A DNA stretch of 64,000 nucleotides from positions 868,001 through 932,000 of the forward strand of contig NC_010602.1 in assembly GCF_000017685.1 (NCBI RefSeq), written 5' to 3'. The notes beneath the pieces are model-generated. The model did not search any database. It was given only the letters and a program-made list of their open reading frames with translations, and was not told the origin of the DNA. Positions 8,804 through 16,027 of this stretch are shown here, piece by piece. Within the stretch, counting starts at the first letter, position 1. Every line of letters begins with the position of its first letter. This DNA comes from Leptospira biflexa serovar Patoc strain 'Patoc 1 (Paris)' (lineage in GTDB: Bacteria > Spirochaetota > Leptospiria > Leptospirales > Leptospiraceae). The position numbers were made by a program, and so were the translations under genes.

Positions 8804-9586
8804 TTATCTAGTTCCTTCGTTTTTGATCTCACTATGGTTCTTATACAATCCAGCAGATGTAAGAGAGGGAGCTCTTACGTGCCCTGAGTATTGTGTATAA
8901 GTAGTGCTACCACTTACGATGGATGATTGGCATTTGCTAAGTCCACCTGCACGGTTGTATCCGCAAGCAGAGTGATAAGCCACTGCATAATCATCTTCAC
9001 CTGGAAGGATGGCAGACGGTCCAAAAGCACCTTTGTAACCTGGTACATGGTGAATTTGAACTCCTCCCGTGTTGTTATGGTTAAACGCACCACGAGCTGT
9101 GGATACGATGAGTGACTTGTCCATTGCGTTCCCACCAAATCCGAATGTTGCGCCATTCAGAGCGGATGCAAGTTCCGATCCACCAGAAGCAGCTGCGAGA
9201 GCAGTCACTTTTGTTAGATTGAAACCCTTTGCAGAAGCAGTGGATCCTAAATTCGCCAACCAAAACTCAATCGCATAACATCCCGCAGAGTGGCATACGA
9301 TTTTGCAAGATTTTCCACCTTTGCAATAGTTTGTCAGTCCTGTTGAAATGTTCGTTTGGGCACGAGCGCTTCCGTAGGTTCTGGGATCAGTTCTTCCATC
9401 GTAACCGATGAATACTTTCGATCCAGAGACAGTATTCGCAGAGGTTCCCCAATACGAATTCACGTCGCTTGTTCCCACGCCATTGTGGTTTTTGTCTGAT
9501 TTTCCGTGGATGAACACGGTGTAGGTTTGTGCACTGAGCGATCCTGCGAGGAGGAACGCGAGTACAGTTGTGATGGTGCTTCGCAT
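8804..9586 (-). CDS. Secreted alpha/beta-hydrolase paralogue 1
   Basis: A 260-residue protein starting with a clear signal peptide (MRSTITTVLAFLLAGSLSA, cleavage before QT). The mature part reads as an alpha/beta hydrolase: VFIHGKS (oxyanion region), CKIVCHSAGC with probable nucleophile Ser100, and candidate Asp and His in PGEDDYAVAYHS and YSGHVRAP. Six cysteines in the mature chain suggest disulfides. It is the first of three tandem paralogues, roughly three-quarters identical by eye, and lacks the short WPF-containing insertion that the other two share near the C-terminus. It has its own upstream region, cut off from paralogue 2 by a terminator. A lipase or esterase role is likely but the substrate is unknown. 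Confidence 0.8.
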   Translation of the reverse strand: MRSTITTVLAFLLAGSLSAQTYTVFIHGKSDKNHNGVGTSDVNSYWGTSANTVSGSKVFIGYDGRTDPRTYGSARAQTNISTGLTNYCKGGKSCKIVCHSAGCYAIEFWLANLGSTASAKGFNLTKVTALAAASGGSELASALNGATFGFGGNAMDKSLIVSTARGAFNHNNTGGVQIHHVPGYKGAFGPSAILPGEDDYAVAYHSACGYNRAGGLSKCQSSIVSGSTTYTQYSGHVRAPSLTSAGLYKNHSEIKNEGTR

Positions 9587-9643
9587 ATTTTTTCCCTTTC
9601 CTGATTTTCTTTATTTAAGCACAAATTCCACAATTAAGGCAAA

Positions 9644-9655
9644 TGTGTCAATTTA
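9644..9655 (-). promoter_or_regulatory. Sequence shared with the lipase promoter region (TGTGTCAATTT)
   Basis: The plus-strand string TGTGTCAATTT occurs here, 58 bases upstream of hydrolase 1, and again at 39269-39279, 36 bases upstream of the secreted lipase. On the minus strand it contains TTGACA, a -35-like hexamer, but no good -10 follows at the normal spacing in either case. It may be a promoter element or an activator site. Confidence 0.3.
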
Positions 9656-9675
9656 TATTATATTGGGGCAAAAAA

Positions 9676-9705
9676 AAAGACCAGCCAATTTGGCTGGTCT
9701 TTTTC
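9676..9705. terminator. Bidirectional terminator after hydrolase 2
   Basis: A near-perfect palindrome with arms AAAAGACCAGCCAA and TTGGCTGGTCTTTT around a single base, flanked by A-runs on the left and T-runs on the right. It lies between paralogues 1 and 2 and terminates the minus-strand transcript of paralogue 2. Confidence 0.75.
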
Positions 9706-9748
9706 ACTTCCGACTAAAGGATCTGTAGTTGGGAGCTTAGATCCGATT

Positions 9749-10555
9749 CTATCGGTATCCTTCTTTTTTGATCTCGCTATGGTCAAGGTATAGACCAGTG
9801 GATGTAACAGACGGAGCTCTGTAGTGTCCGCTGTACTGTGTGTAAGTTACATTTTTGTTGAATGGCCAGATCCCTTCGCTTTGTGTGAGAGAAGATTGGC
9901 ATTTGTTAAGGCCACCTGCTTTGTTGTAACCACAAGAAGAGTGGTAAGCAACTGCGTAATCATCTTCACCAGGAAGGATTGCAGATGCACCAAACATACC
10001 TTTGTAACCAGGTACATGGTTCACAGCTACACCAGCAGTGTTGTTATGATTGAAAGCACCGCGAGCAGTGGATACGATGAGGGACTTGTCCATCGCGTTT
10101 CCACCAAATCCGAAACTGATTCCGTTCAGAGCAGAAGCAAGTTCTGACCCGCCAGAAGCCGCAGCAAGTGCCGTCACTTTTGTTAGGTTAAAACCTTTGG
10201 AAGATGCAGTAGAACCTAAGTTGGACAACCAATATTCGATCGCATAACAACCAGCAGAGTGGCAAACGATTTTGCAAGAGTTCGCACCTTTGCAATAGTT
10301 TGTGAGTCCTGTGGAAATGTTTGATTGTGCACGGGAAGATCCGTATGTTCTCGGATCTGTTGTTCCATCGTAACCGATGAAGATTTTGGATCCAGAAACT
10401 GTACTAGTGGATGATCCCCAGTATCCGTTTACATCTGTTGTTCCCACACCATTGTGGTTTTTGTCCGACTTACCGTGAATGAACACGGTATAGGTTTGTG
10501 CACTCAGCGATCCTGCTACGAGGAACGCAAGTATTGTTGTGATTGAGCTACGCAT
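9749..10555 (-). CDS. Secreted alpha/beta-hydrolase paralogue 2
   Basis: A 268-residue paralogue of the genes on both sides, with the signal peptide MRSSITTILAFLVAGSLSA, the VFIHGKS motif, the nucleophile motif CKIVCHSAGC and the PGEDDYAVAYHSSCGYN segment. The start is ATG 10553-10555, preceded on the minus strand by AAGGAAAAAAGAG; nine extra residues upstream are charged and would spoil the signal peptide. The insertion near the C-terminus (QSEGIWPFNKNVTY) is shared with paralogue 3 but not paralogue 1. It lies 40 bases downstream of paralogue 3 without an obvious terminator, so the two may be co-transcribed. Confidence 0.8.
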   Translation of the reverse strand: MRSSITTILAFLVAGSLSAQTYTVFIHGKSDKNHNGVGTTDVNGYWGSSTSTVSGSKIFIGYDGTTDPRTYGSSRAQSNISTGLTNYCKGANSCKIVCHSAGCYAIEYWLSNLGSTASSKGFNLTKVTALAAASGGSELASALNGISFGFGGNAMDKSLIVSTARGAFNHNNTAGVAVNHVPGYKGMFGASAILPGEDDYAVAYHSSCGYNKAGGLNKCQSSLTQSEGIWPFNKNVTYTQYSGHYRAPSVTSTGLYLDHSEIKKEGYR

Positions 10556-10595
10556 CTCTTTTTTCCTTTTCCTTTCTTTCAATAAATCCTAAAAA

Positions 10596-11402
10596 TTATC
10601 TCCAACCTTCTTTTTTGATCTGACCATGGTCTAGATACAATCCAGCGGATGAAACAGACGGAGCACGGTAGTGTCCACTGTATTGTTTGTAGGTTCTGTT
10701 CGAACCAAATGGCCAGAGGCCTTCGTATTGTGTGAGAGAAGATTGGCATTTGTTAAGGCCACCTGCACGGTTGTAAGCACAAGAAGAGTGGTATGCCACT
10801 GCATAATCATCTTCCCCAGGTAGGATGGCAGAAGCTCCAAACATCCCCTTATACCCTGGCACATGGTTTATAGCAACTCCGCCTGTATTGTTATGATTGA
10901 AAGCTCCGCGTGCAGTGGTTACGATGAGGGACTTATCCATCGCGTTTCCACCAAATCCGAATGTGATTCCATTGAGAGCATTGGCAAGTTCTGATCCACC
11001 AGAAGCGGCTGCGAGAGCAGTGACTTTCGTAATGTTGAAACCTTTTGCCGAGGCAGTGGAACCAAGGTTCGACAACCAATATTCAATCGCATAACAACCT
11101 GCGGAGTGGCATACGATTTTACAAGATTTCCCTGATTTGCAGTAGTTTGTGAGTCCTGTGGAAATGTTTGATTGGGCACGGGAAGATCCGTATGTTCTTG
11201 GATCTGTCGTTCCATCGTATCCAATGAAGATGCGATTACCGCTCACGGAATTCGCAGAAGAACCCCAGTAGCTGTTTACATCTGTGGTTCCAATTCCATT
11301 ATGATTTTTGCCTGATTTCCCATGGATGAAGACCGTGTATGTTTGTGCGCTGAGTGAACCAGCGAGGAGTAATGTTGTGAGTGCTGTGAGTAAAATTCGC
11401 AT
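10596..11402 (-). CDS. Secreted alpha/beta-hydrolase paralogue 3
   Basis: A 268-residue paralogue, first in transcription order. The signal peptide MRILLTALTTLLLAGSLSA differs from the other two except at the cleavage end, while the mature protein is closely similar and keeps VFIHGKS, CKIVCHSAGC and YSGHYRAP. The start is ATG 11400-11402; the longer frame to 11489 runs through the AT-rich upstream region. Three adjacent copies point to tandem duplication, with paralogues 2 and 3 (shared insertion) the closer pair in architecture. Confidence 0.8.
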   Translation of the reverse strand: MRILLTALTTLLLAGSLSAQTYTVFIHGKSGKNHNGIGTTDVNSYWGSSANSVSGNRIFIGYDGTTDPRTYGSSRAQSNISTGLTNYCKSGKSCKIVCHSAGCYAIEYWLSNLGSTASAKGFNITKVTALAAASGGSELANALNGITFGFGGNAMDKSLIVTTARGAFNHNNTGGVAINHVPGYKGMFGASAILPGEDDYAVAYHSSCAYNRAGGLNKCQSSLTQYEGLWPFGSNRTYKQYSGHYRAPSVSSAGLYLDHGQIKKEGWR

Positions 11403-11547
11403 GTAAATTGCCCATTCCCTAGTGATGTTTCTATTGTTGTATAAGTTTGGCAAAAGATTGACAAGAATTTTTTTGACCAATTTAGACAAATTTTTAACAT
11501 AATTTTGCCATTGTCGGTGATTTCACGACAAATATGGGTTGGAAATC

Positions 11548-13929
11548 CTAGGCTTTTGCTAGGGGAAGGTGGATGGTGAAGAGGGTTTTCCCTGGGCGAC
11601 TTTGTACGTGGATCTTCCCTTGGTGGTTTTCGATGATCTTTTGGACGATGGAGAGTCCAAGACCTGTGCCCATCCCCAGTTCTTTTGTCGTGAAGAATGG
11701 CTCAAAGATGCGGGGTAAAATTTCTTCCGGGATCCCCTTTCCATTGTCTTCGATTGAGATGACGGCTTCCGATTCGGATTCTTTCAGAAGGATGGAAATC
11801 CGACCATTTTCGCTCGGACATGCTTGGAAGGAATTGTAAATTAAATTGGTCCAGACTTGGATGAGTTCGTCGGCATGGCCAAACACTTGAGGATCTCCCT
11901 CGTTTCGCCAATCCAGTTCCACATGTGGTTTCCAACTTTTGGAATACATACTGAGGACCGACTCGATCCCTTCTTTTAAGGAGAGGATCTTTTGGTTTTC
12001 TTTGGGGCCTGAGTAGGAATGGTGTTTTAAGGCAAAAACGATTTTTGAGGCTCGCTCTACGGCAGTCTCAATGATGCCTAGGTGGAAACGAATCACATGT
12101 TCGTTCAGTCTCGATTGGAAGGCTTCAATCCCTTCTTTGGTCTCAAATAAAATTTGGTAATCCTCTGGGATTGCTTCGATGTGAAAATCAAAACAGGTAT
12201 CAGCAAGAGAGATTGGGTCTTGGACATGTTTGGAACGGAAAAATGTTGTGAGTTCCCGCTTTCGTTTGAAGCGAGATGTCACTTCGGAACGTTTTTTGTT
12301 TTTGAAATTTTCGATCAAAGAAACGGCAATTGTTTCGAGTTCGGAAAGATTCACTAAATCATCTGAGAATTGACCATCCTTGATGAATTGGATACTTCCT
12401 TTGATGGCGGCGAGAGGGTTGTTGATTTCGTGAGCCACACTAGCAGCAATTTTACCTAAGGTTGACATTCTTTCTGCATGTAACAATTGTTCTTGGGTAT
12501 CTCTAAGTTCCAAAATAGTATTGTTAAGCGAGACAGTGCGTTCTTCTATTTTTTGTTCCAATTGGAATCGAGCGTCTCTGACAATTGTGATCATCTCATT
12601 GAAACTTTTTGATAATTCTCCAATCTCATCTTTACTGGAAACTTCTACAGAAACAAATAAATCACCAGACTGCATCCTTCTGATACCTGACAACAATCGT
12701 GTCAATGGATACACAATGCTTGTTTTGTGTAAGACTGGGTATAACATGAAAATTGTAAAAATCGAAAAGAGAAGTGTGATGATGAGCCATACAACTGTCT
12801 GATGCACTTTTTCGCGGTATTCAATATATGGGATGGCAATTAAAAAATGATGATTTTTGGCATAAAAATCAGAAGTCCAAAAAATTCCTGAGGGTTCATT
12901 TGTAAATGTATCTACTTTAAACGTTTCATGTGAAGGAGTTCTTCCTGCCAAACCGCTGATTTGATCGTTTGTAAATCCTGCTTTATTGATACGGAAATTT
13001 TGATCCTGCATATCGATGACTACATCAGACAAATAGACAAAGGGATAAAAGTTCCCAAGTTCCAATTGTGTTTTAACATTATGTTTTTCTCGGCTCATCT
13101 CACTTTGGATATCGATTCGAAATCGGTTGAATAAAAAGTTGGCAACAATCGATAGTATGAGATACAAAATGGTTAAGTTGAATGTCATGATTTTGAATCC
13201 AACTGATGAAGGTACTGTCTCTTGGTTTAAAGAAACGAGTACTAAAATTGTCATGATAATGATGGTTAGGTTGGTTAATATAAAAAGATAGGTTGGTTTG
13301 CTAACATAGTTTAAATCTACCAAAATGTCGGCGAGTGCCAAAGTTAAAATTCCAAAGATGGCGATGATAAAGCCAGCAGTTGCTTTTTTTTCGACTCCTT
13401 GCAGACGATTGTACTTTCGAAATAAAACAAGTAAGGTATTGATGAGGATGCAACATAAGATGATGGCGATGGATAAAATCGAAAGTCGGATGAGAATATG
13501 ACTGGCTGATTGGGCAGGAACATAAAATTCCATCTTGGGATCAAAACGAATCTCTCGATAAAAAAATCCAATCCAATTGATGAGGCCTGCAAGGAAAGCA
13601 CCGATGATTTGGATTCGTAAACTGACCGTTCGCCAACGTGGGAAAAGATCTTTTTGGAATCGAAAGGCAAGGTCAGAAATGGAAACACCTAAAATGAGGA
13701 TGGCTGGATTTTTTAAAAATACAAAAATATAAGCCGTGAAGTGGTGTAGGAAGGAATTACAAATCGACCAAGCCACCGACCAAAAAAACAAACTCAAAAG
13801 TGGAATGAGAAGTCCCCGAAAACTAGGGGTGAGATCCTCTTTTCTAGACCGAAAGTAGATGTAGGCAATCCCACTCACCAAACTGAGTCCGAAGTAGAAG
13901 AAACTGTATAAATTCAGAGTCGGAGCCAA
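11548..13929 (-). CDS. Membrane-bound sensor histidine kinase with HAMP domain
   Basis: A kinase of about 794 residues (from TTG 13929). An N-terminal region of seven or so membrane helices (about 6-240) is followed by another helix, a periplasmic segment (about 270-375), a helix, a HAMP domain (about 405-450), a coiled coil and HisKA with the phospho-acceptor in SVAHEINNP (His500). Between HisKA helix 1 and the ATPase is an unusual basic and helical insertion of about 110 residues (520-630). N-box NLIYNS, G1 DNGKGIP and G2 GMGTGLGLS are intact. The TTG start has GGAG four bases upstream; the frame continues upstream to 14109 but would then cover the twin inverted repeats and the divergent gene. 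No response regulator is adjacent. Confidence 0.8.
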   Translation of the reverse strand: MAPTLNLYSFFYFGLSLVSGIAYIYFRSRKEDLTPSFRGLLIPLLSLFFWSVAWSICNSFLHHFTAYIFVFLKNPAILILGVSISDLAFRFQKDLFPRWRTVSLRIQIIGAFLAGLINWIGFFYREIRFDPKMEFYVPAQSASHILIRLSILSIAIILCCILINTLLVLFRKYNRLQGVEKKATAGFIIAIFGILTLALADILVDLNYVSKPTYLFILTNLTIIIMTILVLVSLNQETVPSSVGFKIMTFNLTILYLILSIVANFLFNRFRIDIQSEMSREKHNVKTQLELGNFYPFVYLSDVVIDMQDQNFRINKAGFTNDQISGLAGRTPSHETFKVDTFTNEPSGIFWTSDFYAKNHHFLIAIPYIEYREKVHQTVVWLIITLLFSIFTIFMLYPVLHKTSIVYPLTRLLSGIRRMQSGDLFVSVEVSSKDEIGELSKSFNEMITIVRDARFQLEQKIEERTVSLNNTILELRDTQEQLLHAERMSTLGKIAASVAHEINNPLAAIKGSIQFIKDGQFSDDLVNLSELETIAVSLIENFKNKKRSEVTSRFKRKRELTTFFRSKHVQDPISLADTCFDFHIEAIPEDYQILFETKEGIEAFQSRLNEHVIRFHLGIIETAVERASKIVFALKHHSYSGPKENQKILSLKEGIESVLSMYSKSWKPHVELDWRNEGDPQVFGHADELIQVWTNLIYNSFQACPSENGRISILLKESESEAVISIEDNGKGIPEEILPRIFEPFFTTKELGMGTGLGLSIVQKIIENHQGKIHVQSRPGKTLFTIHLPLAKA

Positions 13930-13993
13930 GCTTCTCCAGAAATGGACAAAATGAAACTTTCGGCAAGCATTTCCCGATTGTCCTATTTTTTCT

Positions 13994-14008
13994 TTGTGCG
14001 TCGCACAA
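13994..14008. promoter_or_regulatory. Inverted-repeat operator candidate A (TTGTGC-N3-GCACAA)
   Basis: TTGTGC-GTC-GCACAA, flanked by further matching bases, lies in the divergent promoter region between the histidine kinase and the lytic transglycosylase. The same 15-bp pattern recurs 58 bp away at 14052-14066, which makes a regulator-binding site more likely than a chance hairpin. Confidence 0.6.
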
Positions 14009-14047
14009 ATAACTCCTTGTCCTCCGAGGGTCGTGTCGGAAACTGGC

Positions 14048-14070
14048 CTTATTGTGCAATGCACAATAAG
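14048..14070. promoter_or_regulatory. Inverted-repeat operator candidate B (TTGTGC-N3-GCACAA)
   Basis: The core TTGTGC-AAT-GCACAA (14052-14066) is extended to perfect 10-bp arms (CTTATTGTGC / GCACAATAAG, plus one more pair). It ends next to the AAGGAG ribosome site of the transglycosylase gene, so a bound protein or an RNA hairpin here could block that gene directly. Confidence 0.6.
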
Positions 14071-14086
14071 GAGACGGTCAGTCACC

Positions 14087-14752
14087 ATGCGAAAACAAAA
14101 GAAATTCACTCAAAAATTAGCATCCATAGGGCTCATTTTGCTCTTCCTCCTCGAGTCTTATGGGAAAATCAATCCCGCAGGGAATGCCCCCGCCAATGAT
14201 GCGGCAAAACTCAAGTTACATTCCCTAATCTCCAAAACCCGACCTGGTCTTTCAAAAAAAGAACAGAAAGATTTGGTTCTTGTCGTGGAAAGAGCATCCT
14301 ACCACATCCGATTCCCCAAAAAAACGAAAACTACCAATACAGCTCCCGTTGATAAATTGGGTTTTCTCGTTGGTCTCATCCAAACGGAATCACAGTTCCA
14401 CACTCGTGCTAAATCGCATAAAGGAGCACTTGGGCTCATGCAAGTCATGCCTGAAACGGCAAGGTGGCTCGCCAAAAAAGAAGGGATTCCCTTTTCTTCC
14501 GCTAAAGAACTGTATGAACCTGAAACGAATCTACTCATTGGTGTTCTTTATTTGAATTATTTGATGGAGCGCACAGAGACACTCGAAGCAACATTGTTAG
14601 CTTATAATGCCGGTCTCGGTGGTTATAAACGATTTGGTGGTGTCCCTTCTTATTCAAGAACAGTATACAAATACTACGAAGAATGGAAACAAATGCCAGT
14701 TCCATCCGAAATCCCAATTTCTGAATCCTTAGCGAGTCTCTTTTCCATTTAA
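14087..14752 (+). CDS. Lytic murein transglycosylase (SLT domain)
   Basis: A 221-residue exported peptidoglycan-cleaving enzyme. The N-terminus (MRKQKKFTQKLASIGLILLFLLESYG) is a signal peptide or anchor. The SLT domain covers roughly residues 90-205, with catalytic Glu101 in LIQTESQFHTRAKS, the GALGLMQVMPETA motif, NLLIGVLYL and AYNAG. ATG 14087 is used; the ribosome site AAGGAG at 14068-14073 is rather far (13 nt) and adjoins inverted repeat B. It is divergent from the histidine kinase, suggesting shared control, perhaps in envelope stress (inference). Confidence 0.85.
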   Translation: MRKQKKFTQKLASIGLILLFLLESYGKINPAGNAPANDAAKLKLHSLISKTRPGLSKKEQKDLVLVVERASYHIRFPKKTKTTNTAPVDKLGFLVGLIQTESQFHTRAKSHKGALGLMQVMPETARWLAKKEGIPFSSAKELYEPETNLLIGVLYLNYLMERTETLEATLLAYNAGLGGYKRFGGVPSYSRTVYKYYEEWKQMPVPSEIPISESLASLFSI

Positions 14753-14822
14753 ATTTTACTTTACATCGTTTCAAAACCGACAAGGCTCTTATTCGTTTTA
14801 CTAAAGAAAAGGAAGGGAGCGT

Positions 14823-16025
14823 ATGGATTTATTTCGTAGATACGGATTGTATCTAACTATTGTTATACTGGTATTGGTAGGTTTAATCTTTTATTTCGTA
14901 AAGGACGGTGTTGGAACCGACCAAGAAGCAAAAGAGAAAGCAAGACAAGAGAGAATGGCAAGTAGTTCTGATCCAACGCAAGGTAATGAATCTGGTGGAG
15001 ACGGTGGTGAAGGTGGCGATGCAATCCCAGATGATGGAGCAACCCCTGAATACATCTTGGAAAAATATATGGAATGGGCAGAGTATCCTCCGTTTTCACG
15101 GCCGATGTCCATTCTCAATCATGATTTAGCTTTTCCTTTTATCATTGAAACATCTCCCGATTATATGATCGATGCAAAAACGAACGAACCAACTGGTTAC
15201 GTTTGTATGTTCCAACCAAAAACATGGGCGGTGATTGGAAACAAGGACATGATGTATGTTACCCTGGAATGTCGTGACAAGGCAAGGAATCGTGTGAAAG
15301 TTTCCATTGATTCTCACCAAGTATTTAAAGAATGGGAAGGACAACGTTTTGGAGTTGTGAGTGCTTCGGTGAATGATAATGGAACCGACGGTGACCAAAC
15401 GAGAGGGGATAACATTTATACATTCTCTTGGAAACCACAAAAAGCTGATTGGGGACAAATGTCACTTGTAGCTGAAATTACCTATGGTCCTGAAAATTTA
15501 AAAACCACATTAACATCTAGTTTTTTTTCCAGTCCCTCCATTCCTGCTGAGTTTAATGGTGTTTTTTCTGATTCCTTACAAGATGGATCACTGATCGTTC
15601 GTTCTGTTGTGAATGTGTATCGAAAAGGAAAATATCATTTGGAAGCGAATCTAAAAGATGAAAAGAACGGAGAATACATCGCCTATGCCGTGTATGATGG
15701 TGATTTAGTTTCCGGATCCAATGAAGTTGAGTTTACTTTTTACGGGAAAATCCTTCGTGACAAAGACTTAGATGGTCCCTACATCGCCACTTCCTTTCGA
15801 GGGCATCGTGTGAATTTACCGATTGATCCAGAATGGTTTAACCAAGGGGCAGAGGGGCTTCGTAAAATCCAAGCAGCTAAAACAACAGAACCAGATCGTG
15901 AACTTGTGGTTCCTTATAAAGATGAGTATAAAACAAAATACTACAAAGTTGAATCATTCTCAAATGCCGCTTGGGACTCTGCAGATAAACAAAATCGTAT
16001 CCGTCAAATCAAATCACTACAATAA
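14823..16025 (+). CDS. Membrane-anchored exported protein of unknown function
   Basis: A 400-residue protein with one N-terminal transmembrane helix (YGLYLTIVILVLVGLIFYFV), then a flexible Gly/Asp/Ser-rich linker (about 35-70) and a large extracytoplasmic region. A segment near residue 180 (VNDNGTDGDQTRGDNIYTFSW) resembles the Asp/Gly-rich end of beta-sandwich 'choice-of-anchor X'-like domains. A strong ribosome site (AAGGAAGGGAG) precedes ATG 14823. It ends two bases before the penicillin-acylase gene, so the two form an operon and may act together at the cell surface. Function not recognised. Confidence 0.75.
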   Translation: MDLFRRYGLYLTIVILVLVGLIFYFVKDGVGTDQEAKEKARQERMASSSDPTQGNESGGDGGEGGDAIPDDGATPEYILEKYMEWAEYPPFSRPMSILNHDLAFPFIIETSPDYMIDAKTNEPTGYVCMFQPKTWAVIGNKDMMYVTLECRDKARNRVKVSIDSHQVFKEWEGQRFGVVSASVNDNGTDGDQTRGDNIYTFSWKPQKADWGQMSLVAEITYGPENLKTTLTSSFFSSPSIPAEFNGVFSDSLQDGSLIVRSVVNVYRKGKYHLEANLKDEKNGEYIAYAVYDGDLVSGSNEVEFTFYGKILRDKDLDGPYIATSFRGHRVNLPIDPEWFNQGAEGLRKIQAAKTTEPDRELVVPYKDEYKTKYYKVESFSNAAWDSADKQNRIRQIKSLQ

Positions 16026-16027
16026 CT

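Noticed and set aside
8914..9411. Several open frames inside the hydrolase paralogues, on both strands
   Set aside because: They are shadows of the paralogue coding frames; none has a signal, motif or ribosome site.
13930..14109. N-terminal extension of the histidine kinase up to ATG 14109
   Set aside because: The extra 60 residues are read through the twin inverted repeats and the start of the transglycosylase gene, have no membrane or domain features, and a TTG with GGAG exists at 13929.
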